This document shows positions 1 through 8,385 of a DNA stretch of 64,000 nucleotides, piece by piece. The translations under genes and the position numbers were made by a program. Position 1 is the first letter of the stretch, and each line of letters begins with the position of its first letter. The stretch covers positions 3,286,001 through 3,350,000 of the forward strand of contig OZ244909.1 of assembly GCA_965221725.1 (NCBI GenBank). The letters are read 5' to 3'. Source of the stretch: HK1 sp965221725. Its GTDB lineage: Bacteria; Pseudomonadota; Gammaproteobacteria; HK1. Under the pieces are notes generated by a model. It was not told the origin of the DNA. It searched no databases and saw only the letters and a program-made list of their open reading frames with translations.

Positions 1-125
1 GCTGCGTTGAACACGGCCCGGGTGCTCGACGTACTGTCAAGTACGACTGCGCGCCCGGACTCGCGTTCGCCTTGCCAATGCAGCCCTCTCCGCGCCCTCG
101 CTCGCAACCTGGTGAGAAATGCGGG
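1..125 (+). repeat. Type B MITE-like repeat, left part cut by window start
   Basis: This closely matches the type B element at 35246-35419 but lacks its left end. It carries the hairpin GTACT-GTCA-AGTAC at 31-44 and ends in the terminal repeat GGTGAGAAATGCGGG at 111-125. It is followed after 5 bp by a type A copy in the same orientation. An ORF running through it is taken as a by-product of the repeat. Confidence 0.8.
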
Positions 126-130
126 TTAGA

Positions 131-305
131 CCGGAAATTTCACCGATTCCCGGCTGCGGGCCCGGATCCGGCTGCTTTCGCGGCGTTGAATGCGGCCAGG
201 GTGCTCGACGTACCTGTGGGTACGCCTGCGCGCCCCGACCCGCGCTCGCCTTGCGAAACCAGCCATCTGCGCACCCTCGCTTCGCGAAGCGGTGACATTT
301 CCGGG
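131..305 (+). repeat. Type A MITE-like repeat
   Basis: This is a full copy of about 175 bp. The left end begins CCGGAAATTTCACCG and the right end is GGTGACATTTCCGGG, forming terminal inverted repeats. The internal hairpin at 210-223 is GTACC-TGTG-GGTAC. The same element recurs at 35055, 42856 and 49123. It lies downstream of pstS, whose stop codon is at 323 on the opposite strand. Confidence 0.85.
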
Positions 306-322
306 CTGGCCCGCGCGAGTGA

Positions 323-1354
323 TCAGAGGCTCAGGTTCGCCAGGTTCTTCACGTCCGTGGCGAACTTCATTCGCTCGTCATCCGTCATGGGAATCATTCC
401 CTTGTCGGTGAGGTAGCCGTCTTCGCCCCAGGCCTTGTCGCTGGTGAACTCGGCCAGGAACTCCTCGATTCCCGGAATCGCGCCGACATGCGCCTTCTTC
501 ACGTAGAAGTAGAGCGATCGGGAGACCGGGTAGTCCTGCGCGGCGATGTTCTCGAAGGTTGGCTCCACCCCGTCGACCACGGACCCCTGGATCCGGTCGG
601 AGTTCTGGTCGAGGAAGCTGTAGCCGAACACGCCGAACGCGGCGGGGTTGGCGTCGAGCTTCTGCACGATGAGGTTGTCGTTCTCGCCCGCTTCGACGTA
701 GCCGCCGTCCTCGCGCACGGTGTGGCAGGTGGCCTTGTACTGCTTGCCGTGCGCTTTCTTCATCGCCCTGATCCAGCCGATCGCCTTGCAACCGCCTTCG
801 AGGCCGAGCTCGGCGAAGGCGTCGCGGGTGCCGGAGGTCGGCGGCGGGCCGAGCACCTCGATCTTCGCATCGGGCAGGGAGGGGTCGATCTCGCTCCACT
901 TCGTGTACGGATTGGGGACCAGGGTCTCGCCGCCGTTCGGGTCCGGCACGTCCCTGGCCAGCGCGAGGAAGATCTGCTCGCGGGTAATCCGCACCGGATC
1001 GGATTTCCGGGAGTTCGCGAACACGATGCCGTCATAGCCGATCTTCACCTCGATGACCTCGTTCACCCCGTTGGCGGCGCACTTCTCGACCTCGCTCGCC
1101 TTGATGCGCCGCGAGGCGTTGGTGATGTCGGGGTGCTCCACGCCCACGCCGGCGCAGAACAGCTTGAGGCCGCCACCGGAGCCGGTGGACTCGATCTTCG
1201 GGGTCCTGAAATCGGTGGTCTTGCCGAACTGCTCCGCCACCACCGTGGCGAAGGGGTAGACGGTCGAGGAGCCGACGATGCTGATGTAGTCGCGGGCCTG
1301 GACCGGCCCCGCAACGGCGGTCGCCACCGCCGCCAGGATGAGCGTACGCTTCAT
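323..1354 (-). CDS. pstS: Phosphate ABC transporter substrate-binding protein PstS
   Basis: This is the periplasmic phosphate-binding component of the high-affinity Pst importer. The 343-residue protein opens with a Sec signal peptide (MKRTLILAAVATAVAGPVQA) followed by the PstS signature G-S-S-T-V-Y-P-F and the T-G-S-G-G-G phosphate-contact segment. I chose the ATG at 1354 because it is preceded by GGAG and starts the signal peptide. A longer in-frame ORF to 1525 would add 57 non-homologous residues that run into a repeat. The rest of the transporter (pstCAB) is not visible; if it is linked, it lies beyond the window start. No Pho box was identified. Confidence 0.92.
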   Translation of the reverse strand: MKRTLILAAVATAVAGPVQARDYISIVGSSTVYPFATVVAEQFGKTTDFRTPKIESTGSGGGLKLFCAGVGVEHPDITNASRRIKASEVEKCAANGVNEVIEVKIGYDGIVFANSRKSDPVRITREQIFLALARDVPDPNGGETLVPNPYTKWSEIDPSLPDAKIEVLGPPPTSGTRDAFAELGLEGGCKAIGWIRAMKKAHGKQYKATCHTVREDGGYVEAGENDNLIVQKLDANPAAFGVFGYSFLDQNSDRIQGSVVDGVEPTFENIAAQDYPVSRSLYFYVKKAHVGAIPGIEEFLAEFTSDKAWGEDGYLTDKGMIPMTDDERMKFATDVKNLANLSL

Positions 1355-1392
1355 GGATGGCATCTCCGAAACTGAGGGGGTTGGAGCCGGAT

Positions 1393-1530
1393 TTCTCGCC
1401 AGTTCCCGGCAAGACTCGGAGAACCGCTCAGGCCTGCGTGGTTTCGGTTCAAGGGCTTGCCGGAAATGCGGTCGAATGCTCGTTTCCCTTGCGTATGCAT
1501 GGACGCGCATTTCGCACCAGGTCACGGCTG
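1393..1530 (+). repeat. Intergenic repeat family C, copy 1
   Basis: This segment between pstS and hrpA shares its arrangement and many bases with 45339-45475. Both have TTTCTC(G/A)CCAGTTC at the left, then GCGG(T/C)C and ATGCTCGT near the right, and close with CGCATTTC(G/T)CAC. GAAATGCG and CGCATTTC near the right end are inverted repeats. It is degenerate, so the boundaries are approximate. Confidence 0.55.
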
Positions 1531-1659
1531 CGCTCTCGACAGGCTGAGAAGTCCGGGTCAGGAAGAAAGGTCTGGTGTGACTCCGGAGGCCGAAGAGTGC
1601 GGGCGAGCACTATCGCCAAGCCGCCTCGACCTTCTGACGACGCTTTATATCCCCATCCC

Positions 1660-4600
1660 ATGACAACCATCGGTCATGAATTTGACATGCATGTGACAGC
1701 GATTCCGGCCGACCTCCCCATCGCCGCGCACGCGCCGCGCATCGCGCGCGCGGTGGCGGAGCATCCGGTCACCCTGGTGGTCGGGGCGACCGGCTCGGGC
1801 AAGAGCACCCAGCTCGCGAAGATCTGCCTCGCGGCAGGGCGGGGCACCGGCGCGATGATCGGCCACACCCAACCCCGGCGGATTGCCGCGCGCAGCGTGG
1901 CGGCCCGCATTGCGTCGGAGCTTGGCGCGGACCGCGGCCGGCTCGTCGGCTGGCAGGTGCGGTTTCGCCGGCACACCGCGCCAGAGACCCGCATCAAGCT
2001 GATGACCGACGGCATCCTGCTCGCCGAGATCCAGGGCGACCGCAACCTGCGCGCCTACGACACCCTCATCATCGACGAGGCGCACGAACGCACCCTCAAC
2101 GTCGACTTCGTCCTCGGTTACCTGAGCGGGCTCGTGCGCCGGCGTCCGGACCTGCGGGTCGTCGTGGCCTCGGCCACCCTGGAGGTGGAGAAGCTGCGGG
2201 CGTTCTTCGACGAGGCACCGGTCATCGAGGTGGAGGGTCGGACCCACCCGATCGAGGTCCGGTATCGCCCCGGCGAGGAGGACGACGACATCCCCGAGAA
2301 GGTCGCGGGGGCGCTCCGCGAGATCGGCGACGCGCCGGGGGATGTGCTCGTGTTCCTGTCCGGCGAACGCGAGATCCGGGAGACCGAAGCCCGGTTGCGA
2401 GGTCTCGCGCGGCCGGATACGGAGCTCTTCCCGCTCCACGCCCGGATGTCGGCGGCGCGCCAGCAGGCGCTGTTCACGCCCGCCACCGGTCGCCGGGTGG
2501 TGCTGGCGACGAACATCGCCGAGACCTCGCTGACCGTCCCCGGCATCCGCTTCGTCGTCGATGCGGGCACCGCCCGGGTGAGCCGGTATGCGCACCGCAC
2601 CGGCGTGCAGCGGCTGCCGGTGGAACCGATCTCGCAGGCATCGGCCGACCAGCGGGCCGGCCGATGCGGGCGGGTCGGCCCCGGGACGTGCATCCGGCTG
2701 TACGAGGAGGCGGACTTCGAGGCGCGCCCCGCGCACCCCGAGCCCGAGGTACGGCGCTCCGACCTCGCGGCGGTGCTGCTGCGCATGCTTTCGCTCGGCC
2801 TGCGCGACGTGGAGCGGTTTCCGTTCATCGACCCTCCCGACCGGCGCCACGTCAACGACGGCCTGCGGCTGCTGCGCGAGCTGGGGGCGCTCGACGCCGA
2901 CGGGGCGCTGACGAAGACCGGCCGCCGGCTGGCGCGGCTGCCGCTCGATCCGAGAATCGGGCGGATGCTGCTCGAAGCGGATGCGCTCGGTTGCGTCGCC
3001 GAGGTGCTGGTGATCGCGAGCTTCCTGAGCGTGCCCGATCCCCGCGAATGGACCCCCGGGCGCAAGTCCACAGCGCAGGCGGCCCAGAGCCGATTCACCG
3101 ATCCGCGCTCCGACTTTCTCGGCGTCGTGAATCTCTGGCGCCGCTTCCGCTCGGTCGCGAAGGACCCGGGCGAATCGATGCGCCGGTTCTGCCGGCGGCA
3201 CGCCCTCTCGCCGGCCCGGATGCGGGACTGGCTGGACGTGCACGGCCAGATCCTCGACCTCGGCCGCGAGCTCGGAATCCGGCCCCGTGCGTTCGGAGCC
3301 CCGCCGGGGCGAATCCACCGGGCGCTCCTCACCGGACTGCTGCGCTGCGTCGGCACCCGTACCCCGGAAGGCGGGTACTCCGGGCTGCGGGGAACCGCGT
3401 TCCGGCTGGCCTCGGGTTCGGTGCTTCACCCGGCGGTGGCGCCGTGGATCGTCACCGCCGAGATCGTGGAGACGGAGCGCGCGTACGCATTCACGGCCGG
3501 CCGGATCCGGGCGGAGTGGGTGGAGAAGGCGGCCGGCGACCTGGTGCGCCGCACCCACTTCGACGCGCACTGGGATGCGCGTCGCGCCGAGCCCATGGTG
3601 TTCGAGCAGGTCGCGCTCTACGGCCTGACCCTCATCGCGCGGCGCCGGGTACGGTTCGCGCCGGTGAGCCGGGAGGGCGCGCGCGAGGTGTTCGTGCGTT
3701 CCGGGCTGGTGGAGGGCGGGTACGAGTGCGCCCACCCCTTCGTGGAGCGCAATGCCCGGGAACTCGCCCGGCTTCGCCGCGTGGAGCACAAGCTCCGCAG
3801 CCCCGGGGCGGTGGTGAGCGAAGGGGCGGTGTTCGCGTTCTACGATGCCCGCATCCCGTCGCAGGTGGTGGACGGGCGGACCTTCGAGGACTGGTTCGCG
3901 GGCCTCGGCGAGGCGGGGCTCGACAAGAATGGAGCCGGCGGGCTGGAGTTTGGCCGCGAGGACATCGCGTCCGGGGTGCGTCTGGCCCGCGAGGCGGATT
4001 TTCCCGACGTGCTCGGGGTCGGGGACCAGGAGTTGCCGCTCTCCTACCGGTTCGCGCCCGGCGAGGACGACGACGGACTGACGGTGACCATCCCGCACGA
4101 TCTGCTGGTGCACCTCGATCCGGGTCGGTTCGAGTGGCTGGTACCGGGCATGCTGGAGGAGAAGGTGCTCGCGCTCCTGCGCGCCCTGCCCAAGAGCGTG
4201 CGGCGCACGGTGATGCCGCTGGCCGACCTGGGGAGGGAGTTCGTCGCCGGGGCGCGGTTCGGGGACGGTTCGCTCAACGAATCGCTGGCCCGCTTCCTCG
4301 ACCGCACGCGCGGGGTCTCCGTGCCGCGCGACGCCTGGTCACCGGCGCGGCTGCGGCGGGTGTTGCCGGCCCATCTGCTCATGCGCTTCGAGGTCACGGA
4401 CGGAGAAGGCGCGGTGCTGGGCCGGGGCCGTCAGCTCGACGTGGTGGAGAGGCGGCTGGTCGGACGCTCCGAGCCGGCCGAAGCGCGCCCGGGCCCCGGG
4501 TCCGGGCCGAACGAGCGCGGGTACACATCGTGGACCTTCGGGGCGGTGCCGGTCGAAGCCGAGGATCGGTCCGGAGACCATTTCGGCGTCGTCTATCCGG

Positions 4601-5451
4601 CCCTGTACGACCTCGGCCCGGGGGTGGTTGTCGAACATTTCCAGGCGCGCGGTGCGGCAGAACGCAGCCACCAGCGCGGGCTCGTGCGGCTGTTCGCGCT
4701 AGCGTTGCGGCGCGAAGCCCGGGAGTGCCTGCGGGCGCTTCCCGGCATCGACGAGCTGGGTCTGCTCTACGCGATGATCGCGCCTCCCCCGGATTGGGTG
4801 GACCCACTCCTGCAGGTTGCGGGCCCGCGGGTTGCGGGAGAGCCCGAGCCCGGCACCGGCGCCGAAGCCCGCCGCGACCTCGTCGACCGCGCCGTCGCCC
4901 GCGTCTTCGTCGCCCCCGCCGGGCCGATTCGCGAGCGCCGCCGGTTCGAGGAAGTGCTGGCCTCGGGGCGGGGAGAGTTTGCCTCCGAACTCGCAAGGTC
5001 GCTTGATGACGGGCTCGTGATTCTGCGGGCCGCGCGCAAGATACGGGGGCTCATGGACGGCCCGAATCTGCACGCGCCGCCGGAATCGCTGGCCGACGCC
5101 CGGCGCCAGCTCGACGGACTCGTGCACCACGGCTTCCTCGCCGCCACCCCGGATGACGCGTTCGCGTCCCTGCCGCGGTACCTGGAAGCACTGCGGGTGC
5201 GCCTGGAGAAGCTCCGCCGCGGCGGGGCGAACGATGCCCGCCGGCTCACGGAGATTCTCCCGCTGCAGCAGCGTCTCGAATCGAAGGCGCGCGCCGCCCG
5301 GGCGCGCGGTCGCCGCGACGCGGAGCTTGCGCGCCACCGCTGGATGCTGGAGGAGTACCGGGTGTCGGTCTTCGCCCAGGAACTCGGCACCGCCTTCAGC
5401 GTGTCCCGAAAAAAACTGGACCAGCAATGGTCGCGAGTCGCGGCGTTCTGA
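1660..5451 (+). CDS. hrpA: ATP-dependent RNA helicase HrpA (DEAH box)
   Basis: HrpA is a cytoplasmic DEAH-box RNA helicase that in Escherichia coli takes part in mRNA processing and rescue of stalled ribosomes. The product has 1263 residues, close to the E. coli length. Visible motifs are Walker A GATGSGKST (about residues 42-50), DEAH (about 139), the SATLE motif III and the helicase C motif Q-R-x-G-R-x-G-R. The long C-terminal half matches the HrpA-specific OB-fold/DUF3418 region. The start is uncertain: ATGs at 1660, 1675 and 1687 all lack a convincing ribosome site, and the open frame extends upstream to 1357 through a repeat. I took 1660. It is monocistronic, with an empty 257 bp before the convergent drmC. 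Confidence 0.93.
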   Translation: MTTIGHEFDMHVTAIPADLPIAAHAPRIARAVAEHPVTLVVGATGSGKSTQLAKICLAAGRGTGAMIGHTQPRRIAARSVAARIASELGADRGRLVGWQVRFRRHTAPETRIKLMTDGILLAEIQGDRNLRAYDTLIIDEAHERTLNVDFVLGYLSGLVRRRPDLRVVVASATLEVEKLRAFFDEAPVIEVEGRTHPIEVRYRPGEEDDDIPEKVAGALREIGDAPGDVLVFLSGEREIRETEARLRGLARPDTELFPLHARMSAARQQALFTPATGRRVVLATNIAETSLTVPGIRFVVDAGTARVSRYAHRTGVQRLPVEPISQASADQRAGRCGRVGPGTCIRLYEEADFEARPAHPEPEVRRSDLAAVLLRMLSLGLRDVERFPFIDPPDRRHVNDGLRLLRELGALDADGALTKTGRRLARLPLDPRIGRMLLEADALGCVAEVLVIASFLSVPDPREWTPGRKSTAQAAQSRFTDPRSDFLGVVNLWRRFRSVAKDPGESMRRFCRRHALSPARMRDWLDVHGQILDLGRELGIRPRAFGAPPGRIHRALLTGLLRCVGTRTPEGGYSGLRGTAFRLASGSVLHPAVAPWIVTAEIVETERAYAFTAGRIRAEWVEKAAGDLVRRTHFDAHWDARRAEPMVFEQVALYGLTLIARRRVRFAPVSREGAREVFVRSGLVEGGYECAHPFVERNARELARLRRVEHKLRSPGAVVSEGAVFAFYDARIPSQVVDGRTFEDWFAGLGEAGLDKNGAGGLEFGREDIASGVRLAREADFPDVLGVGDQELPLSYRFAPGEDDDGLTVTIPHDLLVHLDPGRFEWLVPGMLEEKVLALLRALPKSVRRTVMPLADLGREFVAGARFGDGSLNESLARFLDRTRGVSVPRDAWSPARLRRVLPAHLLMRFEVTDGEGAVLGRGRQLDVVERRLVGRSEPAEARPGPGSGPNERGYTSWTFGAVPVEAEDRSGDHFGVVYPALYDLGPGVVVEHFQARGAAERSHQRGLVRLFALALRREARECLRALPGIDELGLLYAMIAPPPDWVDPLLQVAGPRVAGEPEPGTGAEARRDLVDRAVARVFVAPAGPIRERRRFEEVLASGRGEFASELARSLDDGLVILRAARKIRGLMDGPNLHAPPESLADARRQLDGLVHHGFLAATPDDAFASLPRYLEALRVRLEKLRRGGANDARRLTEILPLQQRLESKARAARARGRRDAELARHRWMLEEYRVSVFAQELGTAFSVSRKKLDQQWSRVAAF

Positions 5452-5551
5452 ACCGCGCATCGACTCGGCGCCGATCGACCGCGTTCGCGGGCGGCGTCTC
5501 CGAAGCATGGTTCCGGGATGAAGCCGTGCGTGACGCAGCCATCGAACCGAT

Positions 5552-5607
5552 CTTTCGACCCCGTGTCTTCGACCCCGTGTCTTCGAACCCGTGTCCTCTG
5601 ACCCGTG
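5552..5607 (+). repeat. Four-unit 14-bp tandem repeat in the hrpA-drmC intergenic region
   Basis: Four degenerate copies of TCTTCGACCCCGTG follow one another; the first has an extra T and the last two have substitutions. The rest of the 5452-5708 gap between two convergent genes holds no gene I can support and no clear terminator. Confidence 0.7.
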
Positions 5608-5708
5608 GTCGCCCAAGAGTTCGAGAGCCTGCACGAACAAATCCGCCGCAACGCAGAGTCGTAGACGGCCTTGCGGCATCGAATCGGGCGGGATGCCCTC
5701 TCGCTTCC

Positions 5709-6490
5709 TTACTCCGTCGGCAGTGGCCTCAGCACTTTCCTGTCAATCAAACCCTGAAAGTGGCTCGTCACACTCTCGGCCAGTGCCCGATCACGGATCA
5801 GGACGCCGAGTTCGATGTTGCGGTCGAGGGCGGCGTCGGTGAGGTTCGCGGAGGTTGTGAAAACCGATTCGCCATCCGCCACGACCGCCTTGGCATGAAG
5901 CACGCCGGCGAGACCATCGATCTCGAGCGACCGGGGGTCGTAGAAGACGCGAGGCCGCGTCTCGCCGGGCCAGTCCGCGGTCCGGAGCCGATCGGCGAAC
6001 CGGCGTACGAGCTGATCCGCAGCGGTGGTGTCGCCTCGTCCTCGCTGGATGTTCAGCAGCATCGTGACCCGGAGTTCGGGCATCGTATCCATCCGACGCG
6101 CCAGAGCGGCGAATGCCCGTGGGCCGTCGAAGTAGACGTAAGTGCTTACCCACACAGACCGCCTGGCGCTCCCCAGCAGCTCTTCGTACACCCGCCGGGT
6201 GTCGCGAGCGTGGAGGCCCGGCACCTCGGGACCGGACCACACGAGGTCCGGACTCGACGAGCGAGCACGGGCCTGCTCGACGGCGCGAAGCCATGCGGCT
6301 GCGGCCCCCCGGAGACTTCCATGCGCTCCAGCGCATTCAGCTCCGCGAGCAAAGCATCGGCGCCATCGTGCAATCCCAGGACGGAGCCAACCGTTGCCGC
6401 AGACGACGAAGCCGAGATGAGCCCCGTATCGAGCGCGCCCTCCAGCCTTCGGCGCAGGTGCGGCGGGAGGTTCACCAGAGCGTCGGTCAT
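5709..6490 (-). pseudogene. drmC: DISARM protein DrmC (phospholipase D-like), frameshifted
   Basis: DrmC is the PLD-superfamily member of DISARM. The ATG at 6490 overlaps the drmB stop in an ATGA. The first frame gives about 60 residues (MTDALVNLPPHLRRRLEG onward). The rest of the protein, including the HKD motif H-A-K-x4-D followed by T-S-A-N-L-T, continues in another frame to 5709. The frame changes at a run of six G on the coding strand (5'-complement at 6305-6310); one extra G there would restore one ORF of about 260 residues, a normal DrmC length. This is either an inactivating mutation, a phase-variable homopolymer or a base-calling error. It is the last gene of the island. Confidence 0.8.
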
Positions 6491-8289
6491 GGGGGCGCGG
6501 GGAAGAACGCAGCACCGTCCAACCCGAGCACCGGTACGACCAGAGCGCGGTCGAGATAGTCGTTGCGCATCTCGCACGAGGTCTCGGCGATGAGCGCGCA
6601 GCCGTGGCAGGCGGACCCGTGCAGCCACCGCCCTTCCATACTGGTGCCGGGTGCATGTTGCGCGCAGATCGGATCGTTCGAGCACAGCGTCCCCATCCGC
6701 AGCGCATCCGCGAGATGGTCTTCGATGTGTCGGGCTTGCTGGACGAGGCCACCGAGCGTGCCTTCGGCATCGGGCGTGCCGGTGTAGAGGAGGATTCCGT
6801 AACGGGTCCCTTCCGCCCCTTCTTCCACGTAGATCCGCTCCCGGATCGAACTCGCCGGGTAGCCGCAACGCATGGAGAGCGACCGAATCAGCAGGTGCGA
6901 GAGGGTATGCAGCAGCACGTAGGGTCCGCCCGGAAATGGGCGCTTGACCTTGCGGCTCTCCCCCCAGGCCTGATGGCCTTGCCGCAGATCATCAAGGCGT
7001 TGCTGCACCGCAGGGCGTTGCAGCCAGTCCGCAACCGCATCCGCCCCGATCCGGACGAACACGCCTTCGCCGCGGTTCTCGACGGCGGGGAACCACTGCG
7101 GCTCCAGGGCGATGTCCGCGCGTTCGACATCGGTCTCGTACTCACCGTGGATATCCGGCACCACCGCTTCGAAGCGGGTGAATCCGACCAGGGCAAGGAC
7201 TTCGCGCAGACGATGGAGCTGAACCACCGACGCGATACCGTCGCTGATGCGGCCGGGCCGCCGCCACGCGGCATCGGGCAGGCGCCGGGCGTGGAAGTCC
7301 GGGTCGATAGGTACGTCATCCCCGAACCCCTCCTTCGCCCCGAGCAGTGCCTCCAGCTCGACCTGCTTGACCGGCCGCTCCCCGCCCTGGCCAAGCCTGA
7401 TCGCACCGATGGCTTCAAGTACCTCGCCGTCCTCGAATGTCGCGAGCACCTCTGCGATCTTCGGTTTCTTCTTGATAAATGCGAGCCCAGCCGGGTCATC
7501 CACGATCCGGAGGTCGTCCCAGATCTCGCGGACGGCGCCCTCGACCGCCGAGCCGCGATCGGGCAGCGAGAGCGCGCTCACGATCTGCGGAAAGTACGCG
7601 TTGGAGGCGGTGCGGATGAGCAGCCGACTGCGATGGTTGCAGTCTTCGTTGGTGTTGATTCCGAGCCAGGGTCGGGCGCCCCGGCAGGTGCCGAGCGGAT
7701 TCTGGTCGAGTTCCGCCGCTTCGTAGAGACGCCGCGATCGACCGCACTCGCAGCGCACCACCAAGTCGGCCAGGTCGCCGGTGATCCCGGTCTCGTCGAG
7801 CCAAAGCTGACGCCGGCATCGGTTTTCAGGACCGTGGACGAAACCGGCCCAGTCGAGGTCGTCCACGTGTCCGCGCGGACAGGCCCGCACGAAGCGGGTG
7901 GGTACCACGGGGAGGCGGTCGAATCGGCCCCTCTCGTCCAGCGCCTTGCGATGCACGAGACGCCGCGAACGATCGGATCGTTCGCCACCGCCTGCTTCCT
8001 GCACCACGAACCACTCCGGGAATCGCCACGCCCCGATGCCCTTCGCCCTGGCCCAAGGCTCGCCGGGCTCCGGCGGCGGCGCGTAGAGCCGCGGAGCGGG
8101 GACGCCGGTCATCACTCCAAGCTTGCGGGTCAGCCGCGGCTCGATGATCTCGTCGAGGTGGCCCGGATTCGGCCAAGTGTCGAGCCCGCCGACAATCGCC
8201 GAGTGTCGGGGGAGATCGATGAGGGCACCCGGTCCGTAGGTGGTGATCACCTGGCTCTGGCGGATCTGGCCGTGGACCTTGCGTGTCAT
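6487..8289 (-). CDS. drmB: DISARM protein DrmB (DUF1998)
   Basis: DrmB is the DUF1998 core protein of DISARM; in characterised systems it forms a complex with the DrmA helicase that acts on incoming phage DNA. The 600-residue product has the typical opening (Q-x-x-T-T-Y-G-P-G-A-L-I-D-L), a central region with conserved R-F-x-E-V-type sequence, and the C-terminal DUF1998 block with H-T-L-S-H-L-L-I (about residue 460). Its last 70 residues carry a cysteine cluster (C-S-N-D-P-I-C, C-H-G-C, C-E-M-R), likely metal-binding. GGAGGACGAGG precedes the ATG. The start overlaps the stop of a 25-codon ORF, and the stop overlaps the drmC start. Confidence 0.92.
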   Translation of the reverse strand: MTRKVHGQIRQSQVITTYGPGALIDLPRHSAIVGGLDTWPNPGHLDEIIEPRLTRKLGVMTGVPAPRLYAPPPEPGEPWARAKGIGAWRFPEWFVVQEAGGGERSDRSRRLVHRKALDERGRFDRLPVVPTRFVRACPRGHVDDLDWAGFVHGPENRCRRQLWLDETGITGDLADLVVRCECGRSRRLYEAAELDQNPLGTCRGARPWLGINTNEDCNHRSRLLIRTASNAYFPQIVSALSLPDRGSAVEGAVREIWDDLRIVDDPAGLAFIKKKPKIAEVLATFEDGEVLEAIGAIRLGQGGERPVKQVELEALLGAKEGFGDDVPIDPDFHARRLPDAAWRRPGRISDGIASVVQLHRLREVLALVGFTRFEAVVPDIHGEYETDVERADIALEPQWFPAVENRGEGVFVRIGADAVADWLQRPAVQQRLDDLRQGHQAWGESRKVKRPFPGGPYVLLHTLSHLLIRSLSMRCGYPASSIRERIYVEEGAEGTRYGILLYTGTPDAEGTLGGLVQQARHIEDHLADALRMGTLCSNDPICAQHAPGTSMEGRWLHGSACHGCALIAETSCEMRNDYLDRALVVPVLGLDGAAFFPAPP

Positions 8290-8363
8290 GCCTCGTCCTC
8301 CACCTGCTGCCGATCGGCCTGCTCACCGGATGGGTCGTGGGGACTGCACGCCTTGCGGTTCAT
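8286..8363 (-). CDS. 25-codon micro-ORF bridging drmA and drmB
   Basis: An ATG at 8363 overlaps the drmA stop (ATGA). The frame runs 25 codons and its TGA overlaps the drmB ATG (again ATGA). The peptide ends R-Q-Q-V-E-D-E-A, nearly the same as the DrmA C-terminus G-R-Q-V-E-D-G-A, so it seems to be a duplicated drmA tail. Its most likely role is to carry ribosomes from drmA to drmB. Whether the peptide itself matters is unknown. Confidence 0.5.
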   Translation of the reverse strand: MNRKACSPHDPSGEQADRQQVEDEA

Positions 8364-8385
8364 GCCCCATCTTCCACCTGCCGCC
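8286..8385. repeat. Imperfect 26-bp direct repeat at the drmA 3' end
   Basis: The segments 8286-8311 and 8360-8385 match at 22 of 26 positions (both start TCATGCC and contain TCCACCTGC). They mark the two ends of the micro-ORF, which fits a tandem duplication of the end of drmA that preserved both stop/start overlaps. Confidence 0.75.

Noticed and set aside
72..416. 114-codon ORF across the two repeats at the window start
   Set aside because: The frame is created by the repeat sequence; the same peptide type arises wherever the element lies, so I count it as repeat, except in the hcnB-like gene where it is truly within a coding frame.
1645..4113. 822-codon open frame on the minus strand
   Set aside because: It is the antisense of hrpA in high-GC DNA; the hrpA product has complete helicase motifs and this frame has none.
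5552..5607. Possible CRISPR array
   Set aside because: The 14-bp units abut with no spacers and differ from each other; no cas gene is near.
6300..6315. Programmed -1 frameshift in drmC
   Set aside because: A G6 run could slip, but no clear slippery heptamer plus downstream structure was established and DrmC is not known to use one; kept as an open frameshift.
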